Assembly (NCBI GenBank): GCA_018377235.1
Contig: JAGZZT010000018.1
Coordinates: 1-46,053 of the forward strand
From: Clostridium sp.
GTDB taxonomy: Bacteria > Bacillota > Clostridia > Lachnospirales > Lachnospiraceae
Direction: 5' to 3'
Length of the DNA stretch: 46,053 nt
The notes below the pieces were generated by a model, which searched no databases, was not told the DNA's origin, and saw nothing but the letters and a program-made list of their open reading frames with translations. Below are positions 1 to 4,972 of this stretch, piece after piece; within the stretch, counting starts at the first letter, position 1, and each line of letters starts with the position of its first letter. A program made the position numbers and the translations under genes.

Positions 1-1
1 C

Positions 2-742
2 CTGAGCCAGCTGAGAGAATTAAGAGGCTGGATGAAGGAAGCGGTGGAGCATTCCGTTGTGAACGTATGCGAGAACCGGGTGGACTTAGGGGCGGAAATC
101 GGAGAGACACTGCTGGCCTTAATATCCGGGGTGTTAATGGGAATAGACAACGCCTTTAACGTTCCTACCGACACCATGGATGAATTCTTCAGCTCCCATG
201 CCCTGGCCTACAACATAGGGAAAATACTGGGAAAAAGTGGAACGATTGCCATACTGTCCCTGTTAGCAGGCCTATTCCTGGGAGGAGGAGCGGCCGCCGC
301 CGGAGGAGCCACCCTGGCTCTGGGTGGAGCGATGGTTGTGGTGTCGAGTTCTGTCATTGCCATTGAATGGAGCGCTCTGACTGCCGGAAGCCTGAGTCTG
401 TCCGTTTCTGATCATTCATCGGGAAGTGAAGAGGTGGAAGAGGGGGAGAGTGAGAAAGAGCTACAGGCTGGAGATAAAACTCCAAAAGGGCGTGAATATA
501 CAAAACATGGTGCAGAAAGAGCTAATGAGAGAGGATTTGACTCTCAGAAGATTGATAGCATTATTGATAACAATTATAAGCATCGTACAAAAGAGATTGA
601 TAAGCTTACAGGAAAGATCACTTGGAGGTATCAAGATAAAAGAGGAAATACAGTAATTACAAATGAATGGGGAGATAAAATAGTTACAGTCTATTCTCAT
701 CCTACTTCAGTGAATGGTGGTAATTATATTCCTAAAAAGTGA
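2..742 (+). CDS. Polymorphic toxin, C-terminal part (5' end outside window)
   Basis: The frame is open from the first bases, so the gene begins upstream and only its last 246 codons are visible. The visible core contains a Gly/Ala-rich hydrophobic stretch (about nt 240-360), typical of the segment before the toxin domain in secreted polymorphic toxins, then an acidic Ser/Glu linker. At about nt 470 the composition turns AT-rich and the C-terminal toxin domain starts. It has an HGAERANERG motif and ends with IVTVYS, which resembles the DUF4258/BECR-type RNase-like fold; that family call is from motif memory only. A small AT-rich gene follows after 15 bases, as expected for cognate immunity. 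The core is partly repeated at 1567-1740 and 2985-3040. The secretion route (LXG/type VII or Rhs-like) cannot be decided without the N-terminus. Confidence 0.75.
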   Translation: MSQLRELRGWMKEAVEHSVVNVCENRVDLGAEIGETLLALISGVLMGIDNAFNVPTDTMDEFFSSHALAYNIGKILGKSGTIAILSLLAGLFLGGGAAAAGGATLALGGAMVVVSSSVIAIEWSALTAGSLSLSVSDHSSGSEEVEEGESEKELQAGDKTPKGREYTKHGAERANERGFDSQKIDSIIDNNYKHRTKEIDKLTGKITWRYQDKRGNTVITNEWGDKIVTVYSHPTSVNGGNYIPKK

Positions 743-757
743 TACTGGGAGGTACTT

Positions 758-1090
758 ATGGATATAGATTTTTTTAAATTATTTCAAGAATCTAAATCGC
801 ATTTAGAGTTAGGCATGAGTAAAGATATTCAAGCTTTTTTTGAAGGAAGAGGTGATGTAAAAAACTCTACTATAGAGATCAATGCAGAAGAAATAGTATT
901 TATTAATATAGAACTATATAGTTTTTCAAGAAAATCAAGCAAAAAGTTATTTTTAGAATTTGTTAGTTTTGTAGGATACACAAGTTATAATTTGTTTATT
1001 AATGAAAATGGAGAAAGCATAGATAGATATTTATATTTGACTAAAAGCTTAAATGTGGGGAGTGTAAAAATGAAAATAGAAATATCGTAA
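758..1090 (+). CDS. Probable immunity protein for the upstream toxin
   Basis: This 110-residue protein starts at an ATG with a good GGAGG site 7 bases upstream and lies 15 bases after the toxin stop. It is acidic, strongly AT-rich and has no signal peptide or membrane segment, so a cytosolic antitoxin role is plausible. I do not recognise the family. The immunity role is inferred only from position directly behind a toxin C-terminus, size and composition. A sequence profile search against Imm families would settle whether it belongs to a known one. Confidence 0.6.
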   Translation: MDIDFFKLFQESKSHLELGMSKDIQAFFEGRGDVKNSTIEINAEEIVFINIELYSFSRKSSKKLFLEFVSFVGYTSYNLFINENGESIDRYLYLTKSLNVGSVKMKIEIS

Positions 1091-1097
1091 GCATTTC

Positions 1098-1176
1098 TAA
1101 CCTACTGACACCATGGATGAAAAATAATGATACGGGACAGCCAATAGGGGAAACAGTGACACCTATACCAGATTAA
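1098..1176 (+). pseudogene. Scar of a lost toxin module (core scrap plus toxin tail)
   Basis: A short stretch matching the toxin core (the PTDTMD codons near nt 168-186) is joined to the last residues of another toxin, readable from 1117 as a tail ending GQPIGETVTPIPD and a TAA at 1174-1176. The core-derived frame hits a stop almost at once, so nothing functional is encoded. The next gene, Imm53-like, starts 11 bases later. This is the expected footprint of a toxin that was deleted while its immunity gene was kept. The assignment rests on short matches. Confidence 0.5.
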
Positions 1177-1187
1177 GGAGAGAGTAT

Positions 1188-1475
1188 ATGAACGATATAA
1201 CATGGCTTGAAGCAAGGTACCAACAGAATTGTAATGATTATTGGGAACATTCTTATGGAATTGAAATTGAAACATTAGATAACCCGGGATGGCATGTAAA
1301 AATTGACCTAAGCGAAACGGATTATGTTAATTTAAAGGCAGAGGAATTAAGAGAAGATACAGACGATGACAACTGGATTAGATGTTCAATTACTAACGGA
1401 ATATTTAATGGGTATGGAGATTGTAAAAAACTAGGAGTAATTATACAAACTTTTAGAAGATGGGTTGAATACTAA
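1188..1475 (+). CDS. Imm53 family immunity protein
   Basis: This 95-residue protein starts at an ATG behind AAGGAGAG. The N-terminal signature WLEARYQQ, followed by DYWEHSYGIEI and TLDNPGWHVKIDL, is the pattern I know from immunity protein family 53, and the C-terminal FRRWVEY fits as well. Imm53 members sit directly behind C-terminal toxin domains of contact-dependent or secreted polymorphic toxins and neutralise them in the cytosol. Here the toxin immediately upstream survives only as a scar, so this is an orphan immunity gene that could still protect against siblings or neighbours. Codon use is AT-rich, unlike the chromosomal core. Confidence 0.8.
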   Translation: MNDITWLEARYQQNCNDYWEHSYGIEIETLDNPGWHVKIDLSETDYVNLKAEELREDTDDDNWIRCSITNGIFNGYGDCKKLGVIIQTFRRWVEY

Positions 1476-1492
1476 AAAGAAGAAAGAATATT

Positions 1493-1551
1493 CGCCCGGC
1501 TTTGCCGGGCGATGTTCCTAGAGGTTATGCGTTTTCTAGCATAACCTTTTT
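1493..1551 (+). terminator. Module border: CGCCCGGC hairpin plus intrinsic terminator
   Basis: Two consecutive hairpins are visible. The first is CGCCCGGC-TTT-GCCGGGCG at 1493-1511. The second is AGGTTATGC (1522-1530) pairing with GCATAACCT (1539-1547), followed by a run of T, which has the form of a rho-independent terminator. Nearly the same pair occurs at 2909-2963, and a decayed version at 2205-2260. In each case it separates an immunity gene from the next toxin fragment. Confidence 0.75.
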
Positions 1552-1566
1552 AGTCTGTACACATTC

Positions 1567-1959
1567 AGTGCCCATGCCCTAGCCTACAACATAGGAAAAA
1601 TACTGGGAAGAAGCGGAGCGATGGTTGTGGTGACAAGTTCTGCTATTGATATTGAATGGAGCGCTCTGACTGCCGGAAGCCTGAGTCTGTCCGCTTCTGA
1701 TCATTCATCGGGAAGCGGAGAGGTGGAAGAGGGGGAGAGCGGAGTTGAATACAAAAAGCCAGTATCTGGAAAGCCGGGAAAAGAAGCGGCAAAAGATGTT
1801 CCAAGCTGGGCGAAAGGTAATAAATCATATAAAAATGAAAGCGGAAATGAGCTTGCAACACGGCTCATGGATGAAAAATATGGAAAAGGCAATTATCCTA
1901 AAGGCCCTGGTACTGAGTATAACAAAATAAGAAGGTGGGGAGATAGGGGCTTTGAATAG
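1567..1959 (+). pseudogene. Orphan toxin module: deleted core plus alternative C-terminus
   Basis: This open stretch repeats the upstream toxin core (SAHALAYNIGKILG, then VVVTSSAIDIEWSALTAGS) but has no upstream start with a ribosome site and is cut off by the border hairpins. Relative to the first copy, 29 codons covering the Gly/Ala-rich hydrophobic segment are missing in frame, between a short GGARCGAT repeat. The tail differs: it carries DVPSWAKG, LMDEKYGKGNY and IRRWGDRGFE, a C-terminus I associate with Rhs/WapA-type toxins, though I cannot name its activity. An ATG at 1621 exists but lacks a Shine-Dalgarno site. It is best read as a silent donor cassette for recombination with the full-length gene. 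Confidence 0.65.
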
Positions 1960-1978
1960 GATAGAACAGGGGGATTTT

Positions 1979-2200
1979 ATGGAAAAAGTAGTTTATTTAT
2001 TGCAACATAGTTATGAATTAGAAAATGGATGTGATGAGACAAAAGTATTAGGCATATTTTCTAGCCGACAAATGGCTGAAGAAGCTGTAGGAGCATATAG
2101 ACAACTCCCGGGATTTAGAGATAAGAAAGAGGATTTTTATATTGACAAATATGAAGTAAATAAAAAATATTGGGGAGAAGGGTATATAGAAATTGTATAA
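1979..2200 (+). CDS. DUF7336-like immunity protein
   Basis: The 73-residue protein starts at the ATG at 1979, preceded by GGGGG at ideal spacing; a longer frame from 1952 overlaps the toxin end and is less likely. The pattern VYLLQHSYE, KVLGIFSSRQMAEEAV, LPGFRDK and YIDKYEV matches the small DUF7336-type proteins found behind toxins with the DVPSWAKG tail, recalled from general knowledge rather than searched. It directly follows the orphan toxin module, so its expected role is cytosolic neutralisation of that toxin. It is AT-rich and stops just before the next module border. Confidence 0.65.
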   Translation: MEKVVYLLQHSYELENGCDETKVLGIFSSRQMAEEAVGAYRQLPGFRDKKEDFYIDKYEVNKKYWGEGYIEIV

Positions 2201-2293
2201 ATTTTTACCTAGCTTTGCCGGACGATATCCTAGAGGCGGGGTGGCGAAATTTCACCCAGTCTTTCATCCACACATATTTTTACCCTATTAAAT
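2201..2293 (+). other. Decayed module border
   Basis: The stretch carries a degraded version of the border hairpin (AGCTTTGCCGGACGATATCCTAGAGG) seen intact at 1493 and 2909, followed by a different hairpin, GGGTG-N9-CACCC near 2240-2257. No gene fits here. It marks the junction between the second and third toxin/immunity modules. Confidence 0.5.
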
Positions 2294-2512
2294 TTGCATT
2301 TTGGACTGAAATGTGATGACGACTGGCAGGCCAATCATTATCTGCTGTCTCAGACCAGGCCGGAGAAGACGAAGTTTCCGATAGAAATCGTTTCTGGAAC
2401 AGGACAATTCTACAAAGAGCAGTTGGATGTTAATGGTGTCACAATTGAGTATACATCATATGGAGTAAAGGATGGATTAATAAATGTTGGTACTTATTAT
2501 CCAGTTCAGTAG
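2294..2512 (+). pseudogene. Third toxin C-terminal fragment, no usable start
   Basis: An open frame of about 72 codons begins at a TTG with no ribosome site. The first part is GC-rich like the toxin core, while the second part is AT-rich and ends LINVGTYYPVQ. It lies directly before another small gene with a Shine-Dalgarno, the usual toxin-immunity order. I do not recognise the toxin family. It is probably a fragment of a replaced toxin end that remains as a silent module rather than an expressed protein. Confidence 0.5.
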
Positions 2513-2520
2513 GAGGTCTA

Positions 2521-2901
2521 ATGGCATTAGAAAATAAAGAGTTGACAGAATGTGAAAAGAAGTGGATGGAATTAATCCTATCTAAAAATTTTTTGCATAG
2601 AGATGGGGTGATTAATCAGATTAATTATGCAAAGGTTATTCGGGAATATACGGACTACTATTTGGCTCTGAAATTTGACGTTGAGGAGGAAGTACAACCT
2701 GTTAGAATAAGGAATGGAGTTCCTGTTGAGATGAGAGTATATAAAAAAGATTGCATGCCAGTACAATTCTTATTGCATATTACTCGTGGATATGTTTCTG
2801 AATTGGAGATATTTAAAGCTGATTCTTCAAATATAAAAGCAGAGTCAAGTTTAGCAGACGGAGAAGTGGAAATTTTATTAAATCCAGAAGTAGTGTGTTA
2901 A
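2521..2901 (+). CDS. Probable immunity protein of the third module
   Basis: The 126-residue protein starts at ATG 2521, only 8 bases after the toxin fragment stop and preceded by AGGAGG. It has no signal or membrane segment. The central PVQFLLHITRGYVSELEIF stretch looks like a conserved domain, but I cannot assign it with confidence. The immunity role is inferred from position behind a toxin end and in front of the next border hairpin. It is AT-rich like the other immunity genes here. A profile search would decide the family. Confidence 0.6.
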   Translation: MALENKELTECEKKWMELILSKNFLHRDGVINQINYAKVIREYTDYYLALKFDVEEEVQPVRIRNGVPVEMRVYKKDCMPVQFLLHITRGYVSELEIFKADSSNIKAESSLADGEVEILLNPEVVC

Positions 2902-2908
2902 AAGTGTT

Positions 2909-2963
2909 CGCCCGGCTTTGCCGGGCGATGTCCCTATAGGTTATGCGTTTTTCAGCATAACCT
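2909..2963 (+). terminator. Module border, second intact copy
   Basis: CGCCCGGC-TTT-GCCGGGCG (2909-2927) is identical to the hairpin at 1493-1511. It is followed by GGTTATGC/GCATAACC (2939-2962) and a T-rich stretch. Similarity to the first border continues into the toxin-core scrap downstream, so the whole border plus core start was duplicated as a unit. Confidence 0.7.
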
Positions 2964-2984
2964 CTTTGATCTGTACGCATCCAG

Positions 2985-3043
2985 CTCCCATACCCTGGCC
3001 TACAATATAGGAAAAATACTGGGAAAAAGCGGAGCGATTCTAA
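2985..3043 (+). pseudogene. Toxin core scrap
   Basis: About 55 bases match the toxin core copies at 205-243 and 1567-1620 (codons for LAYNIGKILGKSGA). The similarity ends at about 3040, where the sequence switches to an unrelated AT-rich ORF in another frame. It is a recombination remnant with no coding capacity of its own. Confidence 0.6.
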
Positions 3044-3047
3044 CCAT

Positions 3048-3293
3048 ATGGTTGGAGAAAATGGGACTCAAACATCAAGTAAGACAACTTGGAAACCAAA
3101 TCAATTTTTGTGTTTTGCAGACGGGTTAAATTCTGCGCTGTCACAAAAATATAGTGGAAGAAAATTTGGAATCGTTATATCTGTAGATAATGAGATAATT
3201 GATTTAAGATTTCATACATATAGAGAAAAAGAAGGCTTATGGCTTGATAAGGATTTAAATAAATACGACAATCCTATTCTCTATTATATTTAG
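3048..3293 (+). CDS. Immunity-like ORF, probably 5'-truncated
   Basis: This 81-residue AT-rich frame starts with an ATG that lacks a ribosome binding site and sits only a few bases after the toxin core scrap. The second half (FGIVISVDNEIIDLRF, GLWLDKDL, NPILYYI) reads like a conserved small domain, while the first 25 residues look like read-in sequence. It is best interpreted as the remaining part of an immunity gene whose start was lost at the recombination junction. The family is not recognised, and expression is doubtful. Confidence 0.4.
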   Translation: MVGENGTQTSSKTTWKPNQFLCFADGLNSALSQKYSGRKFGIVISVDNEIIDLRFHTYREKEGLWLDKDLNKYDNPILYYI

Positions 3294-3332
3294 TTTTTTC
3301 GTTTTTTTTAAATGAGCCTTTCTGACCGTATT

Positions 3333-3352
3333 GCTCTTTGTACACTGACGCT
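3333..3352. repeat. Half copy of the AGCGTCAGTGTACA palindrome
   Basis: Read on the minus strand, these 20 bases match the left arm of the palindrome at 45701-45720 at 19 of 20 positions. The other arm is missing, so no hairpin forms. It lies in the gene-poor stretch after the toxin modules. Confidence 0.55.
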
Positions 3353-3454
3353 ATGGAGAGGGGTTAACATGTACTCTTTGGAAATTTAGTATGCGTTTTA
3401 TTTATGCTTCAACACCTTAACAGTTTACTTGGAGGTATGTGCGGGTACTGATTG

Positions 3455-3628
3455 ATGGATTATAATATCAACACAGGCTTTGACACGGAGTCCTATACCT
3501 ACGCCGGAAGCAGCCGCCTGTCCCGGAATAATATCTGGAACGAGGCCAGGGACGTAAACCATGACGAGATGAGCAGCTGCCTGTATGACGGCCAGGGAAG
3601 CTTTGAGCGAAACGAGAACGAAAAGTAA
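3455..3628 (+). CDS. Possible small protein or gene remnant, 57 residues
   Basis: A frame of 57 codons (MDYNINTGFDTESYTYAG to the stop) uses GC-rich codons like the toxin core and unlike the AT-rich modules around it. No good ribosome site is adjacent; a GGAGG lies about 20 bases upstream. It is hydrophilic, with no membrane segment. I do not recognise it. It may be a leftover of a larger GC-rich gene of the toxin locus rather than a functional small protein. Confidence 0.3.
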   Translation: MDYNINTGFDTESYTYAGSSRLSRNNIWNEARDVNHDEMSSCLYDGQGSFERNENEK

Positions 3629-3635
3629 ATAGAGA

Positions 3636-3664
3636 TTGTCAGGCCATGGGCTGTGCTATATAAT
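3636..3664 (+). promoter_or_regulatory. Sigma-A-type promoter of the holin-like toxin
   Basis: TTGTCA (3636-3641) and TATAAT (3659-3664) are separated by exactly 17 bases. Transcription would start near 3671 and give a leader of about 80 bases before the toxin ATG at 3753. Confidence 0.7.
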
Positions 3665-3698
3665 AGCCATGCGGGAAACCACAGAGCCGGGCAGCTTA

Positions 3699-3745
3699 CC
3701 CTCCTACATCGGAGGGGCTAACCCTCCAGACGAAAGAAAGGAGGG
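3699..3745 (+). promoter_or_regulatory. Alternating CCCTCC/GGAGGG leader blocks that can sequester the SD
   Basis: Four complementary blocks alternate: CCCTCC (3699-3704), GGAGGG (3711-3716), CCCTCC (3722-3727) and GGAGGG (3740-3745). The last block is the Shine-Dalgarno of the holin-like toxin. Pairing 1-2 with 3-4 hides the ribosome site, while pairing 2-3 frees it. This is seen in the sequence; a switching role is inference. Confidence 0.6.
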
Positions 3746-3752
3746 CCTGCCA

Positions 3753-3848
3753 ATGTATGTTACATATTCTGACTTGATTCAGTTTTGTATCTTCATTGTT
3801 GCCCTTGTCAGTCTTTGCTATGAGATTTTCAAGGACAAAGGAAAATAG
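3753..3848 (+). CDS. Putative holin-like toxin (small membrane peptide)
   Basis: The 31-residue peptide reads MYVTYSDLIQFCIFIVALV followed by a short charged tail ending KDKGK. It has one hydrophobic helix flanked by lysines. This is the form of the putative holin-like toxin peptides of Firmicutes, which are type I toxin-like membrane peptides usually silenced by an antisense RNA or by leader folding. The start is chosen at ATG 3753, 7 bases after the strong AAAGGAGGG; the frame is open further upstream but without another site. A sigma-A promoter, a structured leader and a 3' hairpin/terminator complete a compact unit. An antisense RNA was not identified. Confidence 0.7.
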   Translation: MYVTYSDLIQFCIFIVALVSLCYEIFKDKGK

Positions 3849-3941
3849 CCGCCAACTACCGCGAATAGTTGACGGCTGACCTTGTAAAAGGTTAATGCTT
3901 TAATATTCGGGGTAAGCCGCCTCTGTGGCTTCCCTTTTTCT
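3846..3941 (+). terminator. 3' hairpin and terminator of the holin-like toxin unit
   Basis: The first hairpin, AGCCGCCAACTA/TAGTTGACGGCT (3846-3877), overlaps the stop codon. The second, AAGCC-N8-GGCTT (about 3914-3931), is followed by CCCTTTTTCTTT, a typical intrinsic terminator. The same two-hairpin arrangement after holin-like toxin genes is familiar from other Firmicutes. In such loci the antisense antitoxin usually overlaps this 3' part. Confidence 0.65.
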
Positions 3942-4045
3942 TTACTATACCATACCAGGCAACAGGATACAAGGGGGGAAATATCGTACCTTGCCGGAAT
4001 TGAAATGTTATAAAGTTATAAAATCAGCCACAAACAGGCTGTAAT

Positions 4046-4115
4046 AAAAGAGGAAGCATTACGCCAAAATCTGGAATTTAAAATATCCAGATAAAGGAGT
4101 AATGCTTCCTCTTTT
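4046..4115. terminator. Long inverted repeat, terminator of the minus-strand gene
   Basis: A 17-bp perfect stem, AAAAGAGGAAGCATTAC (4046-4062) with its complement (4099-4115), encloses a loop with its own CTGGA/TCCAG stem (4071-4090). It lies right after the 3' end of the minus-strand gene at 4143-4622. Because A/T runs flank both arms, it may also terminate transcription coming from the toxin side. Confidence 0.65.
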
Positions 4116-4142
4116 GCGGTCTGCCGAAACAGCATAAGCTTC

Positions 4143-4622
4143 TTATTTAGAAGCTTTTTTTCCCTCGTTTTTATCCTTGCTCTTATCTTTCTTGAATCTG
4201 GAGAAGAATCCTTTTTTCTTGGGAAGGGGCGGAATGCCGCCGCGCACGCTTTTGATCTCTGTGATGTAGAGACCGCTGATGACAACCTTAGCCTCTGTCT
4301 TGACAGGAAGCTGCAGGAAGACGCGCTCATCAGCAATGAGGGTTGTAACCTTTGGCCCGATTTTCGCTTTCACGATAGGGAACTTAGCCCGCTTCATGTA
4401 CCACGGAACCTGATCCGTCACCATTTTTGGAAGACCGGAATCCTTGGCCTTCAGCTTTTTCTTATCAATTACTAATATGGAAACCACCTGCTTTGCAGCC
4501 TCCATCATGGACTGCTGTTCAACCTGGCGCTTTTCCATTTTCCGACCAAGGAAATAGAGCACAGCTAAAACAACGACTGCAATGACAAGAATCACCAACA
4601 GAACATTGAAAAAGACGTCCAT
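4143..4622 (-). CDS. Small membrane-anchored protein of unknown function
   Basis: The start is taken at the ATG reading MDVFFN, preceded by GGAGG at good spacing; a longer frame of 9 more residues has no better site. The 159-residue protein has one N-terminal transmembrane helix (about residues 5-25, VLLVILVIAVVVLAVLYFLG), then a soluble domain that should be cytosolic by the positive-inside rule, and a Lys-rich tail with PPLPKKKGFFSRFKK. I do not recognise the family. It diverges from rpoB and has its own promoter and terminator, so it is a single-gene unit. Confidence 0.7.
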   Translation of the reverse strand: MDVFFNVLLVILVIAVVVLAVLYFLGRKMEKRQVEQQSMMEAAKQVVSILVIDKKKLKAKDSGLPKMVTDQVPWYMKRAKFPIVKAKIGPKVTTLIADERVFLQLPVKTEAKVVISGLYITEIKSVRGGIPPLPKKKGFFSRFKKDKSKDKNEGKKASK

Positions 4623-4654
4623 AGAAGTACCTCCGTAAATTTGTCTCACGTCCC

Positions 4655-4683
4655 ATTATATCATTCTGTCTTGGAAAAGGCAA
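4655..4683 (-). promoter_or_regulatory. Promoter of the minus-strand membrane protein gene
   Basis: On the minus strand, TTGCCT (4678-4683) and TATAAT (4655-4660) are 17 bases apart. The start codon lies 33 bases downstream, with GGAGG between. Confidence 0.6.
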
Positions 4684-4832
4684 GGAAAACGGACAGGCTG
4701 AACACGACAAACCCATGAATGAAAACTATTTTTTTGAGTCGCCGCAAAGCAGGCCAAAACTGCAGGCTCTTCGGCTGGCTGCGTTTTTCTCCTCCTTCTT
4801 CCTATTAAAAAGAAAAAATTCTCATCATCTGC

Positions 4833-4861
4833 TTGACATCTTGACAAGGCCATGATATTAT
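4833..4861 (+). promoter_or_regulatory. Promoter of rpoB-rpoC
   Basis: TTGACA (4833-4838) and TATTAT (4856-4861) are spaced by 17 bases. A second TTGACA at 4841 is too close to the -10 to be used with it. The transcript would carry a leader of about 105 bases before the rpoB ATG, showing that rpoBC has its own promoter and is not expressed from an rplJL transcript. Confidence 0.75.
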
Positions 4862-4972
4862 GAAAAATGCACTATTGTGGTGTCGTGCGCCTATAGCTAT
4901 ATTTTAAACCTCATCGGAAAGCGTGCGAAACCCGCCATTAAACATAGAAAGAAAACAGGGGTGAAACGTCGA

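Noticed and set aside
3333..3352. Terminator for the immunity-like ORF at 3048-3293
   Set aside because: Only one arm of the palindrome is present, so no hairpin forms.
1..4120. Phage or insertion sequence origin of the left region
   Set aside because: No transposase, integrase, phage structural gene or terminal repeats were found; the repeats match the toxin core instead.
4739..4800. GC-rich hairpin with T run (CTGCAGGCTCTTCGG region) between the divergent genes before rpoB
   Set aside because: The pairing is short and interrupted, and no plus-strand gene upstream needs a terminator here; kept only as a weak possibility.
4877..4972. Extension of rpoB to 4877
   Set aside because: It begins about 10 bases after the predicted transcription start and does not resemble RpoB N-termini.
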